From contig NZ_CP163435.1 of NCBI RefSeq assembly GCF_041051975.1, positions 6,055,001 to 6,119,000 on the forward strand: a stretch of DNA of 64,000 nt. The letters run 5' to 3'. The position numbers were made by a program, and so were the translations under genes. The stretch is from Streptomyces sp. R21 (GTDB taxonomy: Bacteria > Actinomycetota > Actinomycetes > Streptomycetales > Streptomycetaceae). Position 1 is the first letter of the stretch; each line of letters begins with the position of its first letter. Below, in pieces: positions 12,671-23,828 of this stretch. A model generated the notes under the pieces. That model did no database searches, was not told the origin of the DNA, and saw nothing but the letters and a program-made list of their open reading frames with translations.

Positions 12671-14501
12671 CCGCGAGGGGAGCGGCCGTCGGCGTCCCGC
12701 GCGCGTGGGGGCGTACATCGGCTGCGGTGCGCTGCTGCTGGCCGGGTGCGCCTCGATGCCGGACAGCGGGGATCTGCAGGGGGTGGATTCCACACCTCGG
12801 GAGGACTCGCAGGTCCGGGTCTTCGCGATACCGCCGCGTGAGGACGCCCGGCCCGCGGACATCGTGCAGGGCTTCATGGAGGCGCTGACCAGTGACGACC
12901 CGCAGTACGAGACGGCGCGCAAGTACCTGACCGTGCAGGCCCGCAAGAAGTGGCGGCCGTACCTGTCCACGACCGTGCTCGCGAACGCGCCGAACCCCAT
13001 GGCGGGCCAGTCGGGGGGAAGGGAAGGCACGGACGAGTACTCGTTCAACCTGGTCGGCGACAAGGTCGCGAAGGTGGACGGGCAGCACGCGTACGCGCCG
13101 GACATGGGCTCGTACAACGGAACCGTGCATCTCGTGCGGCTGAAGGACACCAAGCAGTGGCGCATCGACGGACTGCCGCAGGGCGTGGTGATGGGCAAGT
13201 CCGACTTCCAGCGCAACTACGTGTCCGTCAACAAGTACTACTTCGCCTCGAACGTGCCCTCCGGGACGGACGGGCAGCCGGCGACCGTAGCCGATCCCGT
13301 CTATGTGCGCAGCAAGGTCGATCCGGTGACGCAGATGGTCCAGACGCTGCTGGCCGGCCCCACGCACTGGCTCGACCCGGTGGTGACGTCGAGTTTCCCG
13401 ACCGGCACGGCACTGAAGAAGGGCGTCAAGTCGCTGACGCCCGACGACCAGAACAAGATCACGGTGCCGTTGAACGGGAAGGCCGACCGCGTCGGGCGGC
13501 CCCAGTGCACGCGGATGGCGGCCCAACTCCTCTTCACGCTCCAGGACCTGACGCCCACAGCGGTGGACGAGGTCGAGTTGCAGCGGTCGGACGGCACGCA
13601 ACTGTGCGTCCTCAACGAGGACCAGGCGGAGACGAACGCCGCGCACGGCACGGGCAAGCGCCCCGAGTACCAGTACTTCATCGACGCCAAGCAGCGACTG
13701 GTGCGGATGCCCAGTGGCAACAGCGACAAGGACCCCGAAGCGGTGCCCGGCGGGCTGGGCCTGGGCGACAAGAAGCTGCGGTCCGCCGCGGTGTCGCGGG
13801 ACGAGGACAGGGCGGCCGGCGTGTCGGCCGACGGGCATTCGCTGTACGTCGGGTCGCTGATGTCGGGCGGTTCGGTCGGCGACCCGGTGTTCCACAGCGC
13901 GGGCAAGACGGCGAACGACCGCCTGACGGCCCCCAGTTGGGACGGCCGGGGTGACCTGTGGGTGGCCGACCGGGATACGAAGAACCCGCGGCTTCTCCTG
14001 CTGGAGAAGGGCACGGGTGCTCCGCAGAAGGTCGATGCACTGGGAATTGACGGACGCATCGAAGCGGTGCGGGTCGCCGCCGACGGGGCGCGGATCGCGC
14101 TGATCGTCGAGAAGGACGGCAAGAGGTCGCTGCAGATCGGCCGCATCCAACGCGACTTCGAGTCCGGTCAGCAGTCGGCAGTCTCGATCCTCGAACCGCA
14201 TTCGGTGACACCGCAGTTGGAGGACGTCACCGCCATGTCGTGGGCCGGGGACAGCCGGCTCGTGGTGGTCGGACACGAGCACGGTGGCGTGCAGCAGATG
14301 CGGTACGTGCAGGTCGACGGCTCCACGCCGGTGGGTCCGACGCCTTCCGCGCTGACGGGCGTGAAGGAGATCGCCGCGTCCGAGGACGAGCGGCTGCCGC
14401 TGGTGGGGTACACGGCGGAGGACGGGATCGTGCGGCTGTCGTCCGGGGCGCAGTGGCAGAAGGTGGTCAAGGACGGGACGGCGCCGGTTTATCCCGGGTA
14501 G
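12660..14501 (+). CDS. lpqB: Lipoprotein LpqB
   Basis: This 613-residue secreted lipoprotein modulates MtrB in actinobacteria. The GTG at 12660 is preceded by GGGGAGG at 6 nt and overlaps the mtrB stop. A lipobox LLLAGC places the lipidated Cys at residue 30. A GerMN-type (sporulation/germination) domain occupies the middle, and the C-terminal half is the LpqB beta-propeller domain. The mtrA-mtrB-lpqB order is the conserved signalling unit: LpqB works outside the membrane next to the MtrB sensor domain. No promoter was seen between mtrB and lpqB. Confidence 0.95.
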   Translation: MGADREGSGRRRPARVGAYIGCGALLLAGCASMPDSGDLQGVDSTPREDSQVRVFAIPPREDARPADIVQGFMEALTSDDPQYETARKYLTVQARKKWRPYLSTTVLANAPNPMAGQSGGREGTDEYSFNLVGDKVAKVDGQHAYAPDMGSYNGTVHLVRLKDTKQWRIDGLPQGVVMGKSDFQRNYVSVNKYYFASNVPSGTDGQPATVADPVYVRSKVDPVTQMVQTLLAGPTHWLDPVVTSSFPTGTALKKGVKSLTPDDQNKITVPLNGKADRVGRPQCTRMAAQLLFTLQDLTPTAVDEVELQRSDGTQLCVLNEDQAETNAAHGTGKRPEYQYFIDAKQRLVRMPSGNSDKDPEAVPGGLGLGDKKLRSAAVSRDEDRAAGVSADGHSLYVGSLMSGGSVGDPVFHSAGKTANDRLTAPSWDGRGDLWVADRDTKNPRLLLLEKGTGAPQKVDALGIDGRIEAVRVAADGARIALIVEKDGKRSLQIGRIQRDFESGQQSAVSILEPHSVTPQLEDVTAMSWAGDSRLVVVGHEHGGVQQMRYVQVDGSTPVGPTPSALTGVKEIAASEDERLPLVGYTAEDGIVRLSSGAQWQKVVKDGTAPVYPG

Positions 14502-14647
14502 GGGGCCGTCTTCTGGGACGGGGGCGCGGTCGCCGTCGCCATCGCGAACGGGGGTGCGCCTGGAGGATGCGTCCGCAGTCCGTGCGCGTCCATTCGGCGT
14601 CCGTGCCGCGTTCGTGGACTGCCTGTACGGCGTCCGCCGCGAGCGGG

Positions 14648-14680
14648 TTGTCCACAGGGAGTTCTCCAGAGTTATCCACA
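14648..14680 (+). promoter_or_regulatory. Two DnaA-box sequences upstream of comF
   Basis: TTGTCCACA at 14648-14656 is the streptomycete-type DnaA box, and TTATCCACA at 14672-14680 is the E. coli consensus. They are in the same orientation and 24 bp apart. Both lie in the 219-nt lpqB-comF gap, 41 nt before the comF start. Their sequence is unambiguous; a role in regulating comF or titrating DnaA is inference. Confidence 0.55.
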
Positions 14681-14720
14681 GGGGTGGCCGGGCGGCGCGT
14701 GCGTTGGCACAGTGGTGGGC

Positions 14721-15647
14721 ATGCGGGGGTGGTGGCAGGACCTCACCGATCTGGTGCTGCCGGCCGAGTGCGGAGGCTGCGGAAGGCCTCGCACGGTGCT
14801 CTGCCCGGAGTGCCGTGCGGCCCTGAGCGGGGCCGCGCCGAGCCGGGTGCGACCGGTGCCGGAGCCGAGAGGGATGCCTGCGGTGCACGCGGCGGCTCCG
14901 TACGAGGACGAGGTGCGCGCGGCACTGCTCGCCCACAAGGAACGGGGTGCCCTGGCGCTCGCGGCGCCGTTGGGAACGGCCCTGGCAGGGGCTGTGCGGG
15001 CGGCGTTGGAGCATGGACGGTCGACGGGTCCGGGTGGGCGTCCCACGCGCCTGGACGGGCGGCTGAGGCCCGTGAACGGGCAGCACGGGCCCGAGGGCGG
15101 CGGGACGACGACCGATGGCGCCGTACTGCTGGTCCCCGTGCCGTCCTCGCGGCGCGCCGTGCGAGCGCGGGGCCACGACCCGGCGCGGCGGATCGCGCTG
15201 GCCGCCGCGGGTGAGCTCCGGCGGACCGGAACACCGGCCCGGGTGCTCGGCGCGCTGCGCCAGCGGCGTGCCGTGGCCGACCAGTCGGGGCTCGACTCCC
15301 GGCAGCGGCTGGGCAATCTCGCGGGGGCCCTGGAGGTGGCCGCAGGAGCCGCGCGGATGCTGGCCGACAGTGGCAGGGTCGTGGTGGTGGACGACCTGAT
15401 GACGACGGGTGCCTCGCTCACGGAGGCGGCGCGTGCCGTACGGGTCGCGATGACGGACGCATGGGACGCGGCGACTCGGGAAGCGGCAGGGGTACGGATG
15501 CCGGAAGCGACGGCGGGAGCGAGGATGGCGGGGCGCAACCGGACACAAGCAGTCCGGGGAATGCCGGGTATGACCGCAGCCGGTGACCTGATCTGCGCGG
15601 CAGTGGTCGCCGCGCCGCCCGACTCTTTCGAAAGAAACCGGAACTGA
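14721..15647 (+). CDS. comF: ComF family phosphoribosyltransferase-like protein
   Basis: This 308-residue ComF-like protein has an N-terminal zinc-ribbon with two CxxC pairs (CGGC, CPEC), then a type I phosphoribosyltransferase domain ending in the PRPP loop VVVVDDLMTTGASLTEAARAV. In other bacteria ComF acts in DNA uptake and interacts with replication-restart helicases; its role in Streptomyces is unknown. A low-complexity segment rich in Gly/Pro/Arg (about 35 residues) interrupts the usual spacing between the ribbon and the PRTase core, and the C-terminus is extended by about 60 residues. Start: ATG 14721; GTGs at 14712 and 14715 are in frame. Confidence 0.85.
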   Translation: MRGWWQDLTDLVLPAECGGCGRPRTVLCPECRAALSGAAPSRVRPVPEPRGMPAVHAAAPYEDEVRAALLAHKERGALALAAPLGTALAGAVRAALEHGRSTGPGGRPTRLDGRLRPVNGQHGPEGGGTTTDGAVLLVPVPSSRRAVRARGHDPARRIALAAAGELRRTGTPARVLGALRQRRAVADQSGLDSRQRLGNLAGALEVAAGAARMLADSGRVVVVDDLMTTGASLTEAARAVRVAMTDAWDAATREAAGVRMPEATAGARMAGRNRTQAVRGMPGMTAAGDLICAAVVAAPPDSFERNRN

Positions 15648-15665
15648 CTGAGAACTTCCATCGTT
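15640..15665 (+). promoter_or_regulatory. Candidate ECF/SigR-type promoter for hpf
   Basis: GGAAC at 15640-15644 is followed after exactly 18 nt by GTT at 15663-15665, the arrangement used by SigR-type ECF sigma factors (GGAAY-N18-GTT). It overlaps the comF stop and would start hpf transcription near 15672, giving a leader of about 290 nt. Short motifs of this kind occur by chance, so this is only a candidate. Confidence 0.35.
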
Positions 15666-15962
15666 GCAGGTAATGAGAGGGTCAATTCACCTGAACGGAG
15701 GTACGCCGCGGTAGAGGGTGACGACATACGTCCGGGCGAGATATGTTCGGTTGTGAGGCAATGGCGCAGGCCACACCTCACATATCCGAATGCTGGGCAG
15801 CGGGTTTTCTGTAATCACCCGCACCGGTGGGGTGGAGATCTTGTCCGCGGGGGAGGAGGAGGTGAACGTCACCGAGTCCGAGGTTCCGGGACACACCGGA
15901 ACCTGGTGCAAAAGGGAGATGCTCCGCCAGTGGAGCGGAGCGATCCGGGAACGGAGTTCTGC
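15648..15962 (+). other. Long structured leader region of hpf, no gene
   Basis: This 315-nt gap holds no convincing gene. It contains a perfect 9-bp hairpin (AGGTTCCGG at 15881-15889 with CCGGAACCT at 15896-15904). A second set of alternative pairings follows: CTCCGC 15922-15927 can pair with GCGGAG 15935-15940, while CTCCG 15922-15926 can pair with CGGAG 15952-15956, the ribosome binding site of hpf. This could allow translational control, but no known riboswitch was recognised. Confidence 0.5.
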
Positions 15963-16655
15963 GTGGACATCGTCGTCAAGGGCCGCAAGACAGAGGTGCC
16001 CGAGAGGTTCCGCAAGCACGTGGCCGAGAAGCTGAAGCTGGAGAAGATCCAGAAGCTCGATGGCAAGGTGATCAGCCTCGACGTCGAGGTGTCCAAGGAG
16101 CCCAACCCCCGTCAGGCCGACCGTTGCGACCGAGTGGAGATCACGCTTCGCTCCCGCGGTCCGGTGATCCGGGCGGAGGCGGCGGCAAGCGATCCGTACG
16201 CGGCACTCGACCTGGCGGCGGACAAGCTCGAGGCCCGGCTGCGCAAGCAGCACGACAAGCGCTACACCCGTCGCGGCGCGGGCAGGCTCTCCGCCGCGGA
16301 CGTCGCCGACAGTGTTCCCGGCGCAGCGACGCTGAACGGGAACGGCAGCGTCGTCCACGAGGAAGAGCCGGACGGCATTCCCACCAAGAAGATCGGCTCG
16401 CTCGAGGTCAAGGGCGAAGGACCCCTCATCGTCCGCGAGAAGACCCACGTCGCATCCCCGATGTCGCTCGACCAGGCGCTCTACGAGATGGAGCTGGTCG
16501 GGCACGACTTCTACCTGTTCGTCGACTCCGAGACCAAGGAACCGAGCGTCGTCTACCGGCGGCACGCATACGACTACGGCGTCATCCACCTCAGTACGGA
16601 CCCGATGGTCGCCCAGGCGGCGTCCGGTGCCGCGGGCGGAGCGCTCGGCGGCTGA
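15963..16655 (+). CDS. hpf: Long-form ribosome hibernation promoting factor
   Basis: This 230-residue long HPF binds the 30S decoding region and drives 100S ribosome dimer formation in resting cells. The N-terminal S30AE domain (about 1-105) begins with the typical MDIVVKGRKTEVPE-like strand. A linker and the C-terminal dimerisation domain (about 170-225; SLDQALYEMELVGHDFYLF, VVYRRHAYDYGVI) follow. GTG 15963 is preceded by ACGGAG at 6 nt and gives the standard length; in-frame extension upstream adds residues unrelated to the family. Transcription ends at a strong hairpin 20 nt later. Confidence 0.95.
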   Translation: MDIVVKGRKTEVPERFRKHVAEKLKLEKIQKLDGKVISLDVEVSKEPNPRQADRCDRVEITLRSRGPVIRAEAAASDPYAALDLAADKLEARLRKQHDKRYTRRGAGRLSAADVADSVPGAATLNGNGSVVHEEEPDGIPTKKIGSLEVKGEGPLIVREKTHVASPMSLDQALYEMELVGHDFYLFVDSETKEPSVVYRRHAYDYGVIHLSTDPMVAQAASGAAGGALGG

Positions 16656-16675
16656 CCTCCCCGGTGACGGCTGAG

Positions 16676-16716
16676 CCGGTGCCCCTGGAGCGCGCGTGCG
16701 CCCCCAGGGGCACCGG
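16676..16716 (+). terminator. Hairpin terminator after hpf
   Basis: A perfect 13-bp stem (CCGGTGCCCCTGG 16676-16688 with CCAGGGGCACCGG 16704-16716) has a GC-rich 15-nt loop. There is no T run, which is common for streptomycete terminators. Confidence 0.75.
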
Positions 16717-16859
16717 TGTGCGACCCACTTCGCGCCCCGCTCTGTCACCGCACGGTCGTCCGGGCATGAAATCATGGCCGCACCGGCCCAACCGGTGGGC
16801 CGTTGCCTTGGGTTGGCACGGCACGGAAACACAGGCCACGGCCTTCAGGGGGAGGAACG

Positions 16860-17606
16860 ATGGCGGACAGCTTCGGACCGATGCGTGACGAGGATGCCGA
16901 CGACGGCGTCGTCGGCATGGGCCCGGATGCGGGCTCTCCACGCAAGGAACCCATTCGGGTCCTTGTCGTGGACGATCACGCCCTCTTCCGCCGCGGACTG
17001 GAGATCGTGCTCGCGGCCGAGGAGGACATCCAGGTCGTGGGCGAGGCGGGGGACGGGGCAGAGGCGGTCGACAAGGCCGCCGACCTGCTGCCGGACATCG
17101 TGCTGATGGACGTACGGATGCCCAAGCGCGGCGGTATCGAGGCGTGCACGTCCATCAAGGAGGTGGCCCCCAGCGCGAAGATCATCATGTTGACGATCAG
17201 CGACGAGGAAGCCGATCTCTACGACGCGATCAAGGCGGGCGCGACCGGCTATCTCCTCAAGGAGATCTCCACGGACGAGGTGGCCACGGCCATTCGCGCG
17301 GTGGCCGACGGCCAGTCGCAGATCAGCCCCTCCATGGCGTCGAAACTGCTCACCGAGTTCAAGTCGATGATCCAGCGGACGGACGAACGGCGCCTGGTGC
17401 CGGCGCCGCGGCTCACGGACCGTGAGCTCGAGGTTCTCAAACTCGTCGCCACCGGGATGAACAACCGGGATATCGCCAAAGAGCTGTTCATCTCCGAGAA
17501 CACCGTGAAGAACCACGTGCGCAACATTCTGGAGAAGCTGCAGCTGCACTCCCGGATGGAGGCCGTGGTCTACGCGATGCGGGAGAAGATCCTCGAGATC
17601 CGCTAG
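16860..17606 (+). CDS. Orphan NarL/FixJ family response regulator
   Basis: This 248-residue response regulator starts at ATG 16860 with GGGGGAGGAACG directly upstream. After a roughly 30-residue acidic N-terminal extension comes a receiver domain (RVLVVDDHALFRRGL, phosphoacceptor Asp84 in IVLMDVRMP, Lys in YLLKEIS). A LuxR-type helix-turn-helix at about 183-245 follows (LTDRELEVLKLVATGMNNRDIAKELFIS split over the helices). No sensor kinase gene adjoins it, so it is an orphan. The position next to hpf and secA is a conserved streptomycete location; target genes are not evident. Confidence 0.93.
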   Translation: MADSFGPMRDEDADDGVVGMGPDAGSPRKEPIRVLVVDDHALFRRGLEIVLAAEEDIQVVGEAGDGAEAVDKAADLLPDIVLMDVRMPKRGGIEACTSIKEVAPSAKIIMLTISDEEADLYDAIKAGATGYLLKEISTDEVATAIRAVADGQSQISPSMASKLLTEFKSMIQRTDERRLVPAPRLTDRELEVLKLVATGMNNRDIAKELFISENTVKNHVRNILEKLQLHSRMEAVVYAMREKILEIR

Positions 17607-17628
17607 CCGTAGGGCCCGGCGGGTGTGA

Positions 17629-18837
17629 TCACGCGAGCGCGCGGGCCAGTTCCGCGGCCAGCGGCGCGCGCAGCTCCGGGGCGTCCACCCGTTCCACGCG
17701 AACGTCCGTGCAGTCCACCCAGCTCGCCGCTTCCACCAGGGCCTGGGCGACCGCGGGGACGGCCTTGAGGCCGTCCAGGGTCACCTGCCTGGCCACCAGG
17801 GTGCGGCCCTCGCGGGCGGGGTCCACCCGGCCGACGAGGTGGCCTCCGGCGAGCACCGGCATCGCGAAGTAGCCGTACACACGCTTCGGCTTCGGGACGT
17901 ACGCCTCCAGCCGGTGGGTGAAGCCGAAGATCCGCTCCGTGCGGGCCCGCTCCCAGACGAGCGAGTCGAACGGGGAGAGAAGCGTCGTGCGGTGGCGGCC
18001 GCGCGGTGCCGTCTCCAGGGCCGCCGGGTCGGCCCAGGCGGGCTTGCCCCAGCCCTCCACCGTCACCGGGACCAGGCCCGAGTCGTCGATCACCGCGTCG
18101 ACCTGCTCGCCCTTGAGGCGGTGGTAGTCGGCGATGTCCGCGCGCGTGCCGACGCCCAGGGACTGGCCCGCGAGGCGGACGAGACGGCGCAGGCACTCGG
18201 CGTCGTCCAGCTCGTCGTGCAGGAGCGGGCCGGGAACGGCGCGCTCGGCGAGGTCGTACACCCGCTTCCAGCTGCGGCGCTCGGTGCACACGACTTCGCC
18301 GTACATCAGCGCGCGCTCGACGGCGACCTTCGTGCCCGACCAGTCCCACCACTCGCTGGTCTTCTTCGCGCCGCCCAAGTCCGTGGCCGTGAGCGGGCCT
18401 TCGGCGCGCAACTGCTTGATGACCTGGTCGTACACGCCGTCCGGCAGGGCGTGGTTCCAGTGCGGGCGGGCGCGGTAGGCGCGGCGGCGGAACGCGAAGT
18501 GGGGCCACTCCTCGATGGGGAGGATGCAGGCGGCGTGGGACCAGTACTCGAAGGCGTGCGGGTGGGGTGGGGTGCCGGTGGTGCCGTCGTGGGACGGCGT
18601 CCAGTAGGCGCTGTCGACGGTCTTGCGGCCGACCGCGCCCAGGCGGGCGTACGGGATGAGTTCGTGGGAGCGGGCGAGGACGGAGATCGTGTCGAGCTGG
18701 ACCGCGCCGAGGTGCCGGAGGACTCCGCGTACGCCGGATCTGCGGTCCGGGGCGCCGAGGAAGCCCTGGGCGCGCAGGGCGATGCGGCGGGCTTCGTCTG
18801 CGGAGAGCTCGGTGCTGGGGCGGGACAGGCTCGTCAT
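17629..18837 (-). CDS. Winged-helix DNA glycosylase, YcaQ/AlkX type
   Basis: This 402-residue member of the HTH_42 (YcaQ/AlkZ) family unhooks interstrand crosslinks or removes alkylated bases by base excision. The catalytic loop reads HLGAVQLDTISVLARSHE, so residues Gln47 and Asp49 form the QxD motif typical of the YcaQ/AlkX subgroup rather than QxQ of AlkZ. Other family marks are HPHAFEYWSHAACILP, LLSPFDSLVWERART and YGYFAMPVL. ATG 18837 is preceded by GGAGA very close; ATG 18861 would add eight residues without a better site. It converges on the response regulator with a 22-nt gap and has no repair-gene neighbours. Confidence 0.87.
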   Translation of the reverse strand: MTSLSRPSTELSADEARRIALRAQGFLGAPDRRSGVRGVLRHLGAVQLDTISVLARSHELIPYARLGAVGRKTVDSAYWTPSHDGTTGTPPHPHAFEYWSHAACILPIEEWPHFAFRRRAYRARPHWNHALPDGVYDQVIKQLRAEGPLTATDLGGAKKTSEWWDWSGTKVAVERALMYGEVVCTERRSWKRVYDLAERAVPGPLLHDELDDAECLRRLVRLAGQSLGVGTRADIADYHRLKGEQVDAVIDDSGLVPVTVEGWGKPAWADPAALETAPRGRHRTTLLSPFDSLVWERARTERIFGFTHRLEAYVPKPKRVYGYFAMPVLAGGHLVGRVDPAREGRTLVARQVTLDGLKAVPAVAQALVEAASWVDCTDVRVERVDAPELRAPLAAELARALA

Positions 18838-18962
18838 TCTCCGCACGATAGGCGGTGGCACTGACAGTGGGGGTGGGGTGGGTGGCTTCGTGGGTTGCGG
18901 TGGGCGGGCTGGGTGCGGGTGCCGGTTTTTTCGCCCCCTCCGCCCCTTCCCGTCCCGATAGT

Positions 18963-19034
18963 CCTGGGGGCTGCGCCCCCTTTCCCCCGCTTCGGCCTGA
19001 ACGGCCTCGTCCTCAAACGCCGGACGGGCTGGAA
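18963..19034. repeat. Streptomycete intergenic repeat-like segment
   Basis: This intergenic stretch carries GGGGGCTGCGCCCCC (about 18966-18980) followed by GCCTCGTCCTCAAACGCCGG and ACGGGCTGG. From general familiarity, CTCAAACGCCGGACGGGCTG recurs in the intergenic regions of many Streptomyces chromosomes. It contains no gene. Its function is unknown; the hairpin may aid termination for one of the flanking genes. Confidence 0.5.
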
Positions 19035-19052
19035 CTCCTCACCGGCGCCGGA

Positions 19053-19625
19053 CTAGCTGGCTGGTGCCGGCAGATAGGGGGCTGTGGAAGGGAGGCCCAG
19101 GTCCGATGGGAGCAGGGAGCCCACCCAGGCGTCTCGGCGGACGCCCTTGTTGTTGAGGGCGGAGCGGAGGGTGCCTTCGATGGTGAAGCCGGCGTGTTCG
19201 GCGACGGACCGGGAGCCGATGTTGCCGACTTCGGCGCGCCACTCGACGCGGTCGACCGACAGGGTCGTGAAGGCCCAGTGGGAGGCGGCGACGGCGGCTT
19301 CGGTGATGTAGCCGTTGCCGCGGTGGTCCTTCTTGGCCCAGAAACCGATCTCGCCGACGCCGAGGGCGCGCATGGTGATGCCGACCACGCCCACCAACTC
19401 CCCTTCGGGGAGAAGGACGCCGAAGGTGAACGCCGACCCGTCCGCCCAGCCGTCGGGCACGATCTGCTCGGTGAACCCCTGCGCGTGCTCGCGCAGGTAC
19501 GGCGAAGGAATCGTGGTCCAGCGTTGGATGTCCGGGTCCTGGGCGGCGTCGTACACGGCATCGGTGTCGTGCGGGCCCACCGTGCGCAGCAGCAGACGAT
19601 CGGTGGTCAGGGTGACGGGGTCCAT
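19053..19625 (-). CDS. GNAT family N-acetyltransferase (RimJ/RimL-like)
   Basis: This 190-residue GNAT acetyltransferase has the opening TTDRLLLRTVGPHDTDAVY, the acetyl-CoA-binding turn KKDHRGNGYITEA and the C-terminal NIGSRSVAEHAGFTIEGTLR that characterise RimJ/RimL-type enzymes. Such proteins acetylate ribosomal proteins, antibiotics or small molecules; the substrate cannot be read from the sequence. Start ATG 19625 gives the family N-terminus; ATG 19661 would add 12 residues. Divergent from secA. Confidence 0.88.
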   Translation of the reverse strand: MDPVTLTTDRLLLRTVGPHDTDAVYDAAQDPDIQRWTTIPSPYLREHAQGFTEQIVPDGWADGSAFTFGVLLPEGELVGVVGITMRALGVGEIGFWAKKDHRGNGYITEAAVAASHWAFTTLSVDRVEWRAEVGNIGSRSVAEHAGFTIEGTLRSALNNKGVRRDAWVGSLLPSDLGLPSTAPYLPAPAS

Positions 19626-19890
19626 TGGGCGATTCTGCTCGGGAGACCGGAAGGACGCCATCTCTTTGCGGAGGGCGTCATTTCATGGCTGTGCGTGAGG
19701 GCGTGATTACTTTTCGCAGCGCCAACGCGGCACCTTCCGCAACCCCTGTCCGTTGTCCTAGTGGCTGTCACAGGCAGACCTCCCGGCGCGGTGGGGTCCT
19801 CGCTTACGATGGCCGTTGCTCAAGCTGTGATTTGAAACTGTCATTGAAACCCGACCGTCCCAGGCCCGACCGGCAAGGAGACAAACCCCC

Positions 19891-22728
<2,838 letters not shown>

Positions 22729-22759
22729 CGCTCGCCGCGCGTGAGCGGCAGCTGACCGG

Positions 22760-22795
22760 CAAAGGGCCGGGCACCTTCGGGTGCCCGGCCCTTTG
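22760..22795 (+). terminator. secA terminator
   Basis: A perfect 16-bp stem (CAAAGGGCCGGGCACC with GGTGCCCGGCCCTTTG) is closed by a stable TTCG tetraloop 31 nt after secA. It also lies downstream of the convergent Rv3235-like gene and may terminate both. Confidence 0.9.
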
Positions 22796-22843
22796 ACGTG
22801 CGGAGCCCGGGGCCAGGGGCGCGGTCGAGGAAGGCGCCCGGCT

Positions 22844-23491
22844 TCAGTCGTCGTCCGTGTGCGGCATGCGCGGGCCGCCCAGTTCCACGGCCGTGCAGCG
22901 CCAGCGGTGGTCGAGGCCCTGCTCCAGTCGGAAGGCCATGGCGCGCAGCTGCTCGCCGGCGCCGATGCGGGCGAACGCCTCGATCGCGCCCGGGCGGGGG
23001 ACGTAGTAGCCGATGTCGCGGACGACCGGGCGGGTGCCGCGAGTGCGCAGGGCGCCGCGTTCGGCGAGCCAGGCGAGTTCGTCGTAGGCGCGGCCCGCGG
23101 TGTGCCTGAGCATGCAGTGGACGGGGCGCTGGCCGCTCAGTACGGCGACGAGGCGGTCGGCGAAGAGATCGGTGGGGCGAGGCTGCTGCGCGGGCCTGAG
23201 GGGGGTTTCTCCGGGCGCGGGGAGGGTGGCTGCGCCGGTCGGCGAGGGCGGGCGGCCCTGCGACGCGGCGGTGGGCGTGCCGGGCCTTCCCGGGTTCCCC
23301 GGCGCCCCGGGTGTCGTACGGCGTGCGCCGTCGCCCGGGGGCGTGGACGGTGGGCTGCCTCCCGGCGTCGTACGAGGAGCACCGGCGCCCGGTGCGCGGG
23401 GCGGGGTGCTGCCGGGGCGGCGGGTGTCGCGGCGGCCCGGCGGGCGGGTGCCCGGGTGGCGGTTCGCCGTCCTGGTCATCACCTTGTTCAT
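22844..23491 (-). CDS. Rv3235 family protein
   Basis: This 215-residue protein has a long Pro/Gly/Arg/Thr-rich disordered N-terminus (about 1-120) and a compact conserved C-terminal domain (RPTDLFADRLVAVLSGQRP, GRAYDELAWLA, YYVPRPGAIEAFARI, ALRLRWRC-like end). It corresponds to the Rv3235 family found beside secA in actinobacteria. No enzymatic motif is visible and the function is unknown. ATG 23491 is preceded by GGGGACGACGC; ATG 23509 is in frame upstream without a ribosome binding site. Confidence 0.8.
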   Translation of the reverse strand: MNKVMTRTANRHPGTRPPGRRDTRRPGSTPPRAPGAGAPRTTPGGSPPSTPPGDGARRTTPGAPGNPGRPGTPTAASQGRPPSPTGAATLPAPGETPLRPAQQPRPTDLFADRLVAVLSGQRPVHCMLRHTAGRAYDELAWLAERGALRTRGTRPVVRDIGYYVPRPGAIEAFARIGAGEQLRAMAFRLEQGLDHRWRCTAVELGGPRMPHTDDD

Positions 23492-23828
23492 GCGTCGTCC
23501 CCGCTCCATGAGGCCCGGGATTGATACCGGGCAGTAACTTTGTGTTGGGGATCTTGTACGAGGCGTGAGTGGTCCGGTGCAAGGACGCCGGGCGCGCGTC
23601 GGGGCGGCCGGAAGGTTCACCTATCCGGGTGGCCGGGAGAGGCGGGGGCCTTGGCGGGGCCGGGGTGTACCGGGTGACTTCCTGGCCTGGGGTGGACGCC
23701 GTCCGGGGGTGGGGTCCGGGACCCGAAAGGGGACTCCCGCACGTATCCTGAAGGCGCTCCCGGGAGGTGCGGAACCGCCCCTCCACGGGACTCTCCGCGG
23801 AGCCTTCCGACTACGAAAGCGGCCAGCC
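23492..23828. other. Divergent intergenic region, no gene seen
   Basis: This 337-nt region between divergent genes presumably holds two promoters. A relatively AT-rich stretch (GTAACTTTGTGTTGGGG, about 23535-23551) is the only local composition change. No operator, RNA or convincing small gene was recognised. Confidence 0.5.

Noticed and set aside
14648..14680. Origin of replication at the DnaA boxes
   Set aside because: Only two boxes, no AT-rich unwinding region and no dnaA/dnaN neighbours; read as a regulatory or titration site instead.
15790..16035. An 81-codon frame in the hpf leader overlapping hpf
   Set aside because: No ribosome site and no resemblance to a known protein; it overlaps the hpf start in another frame.
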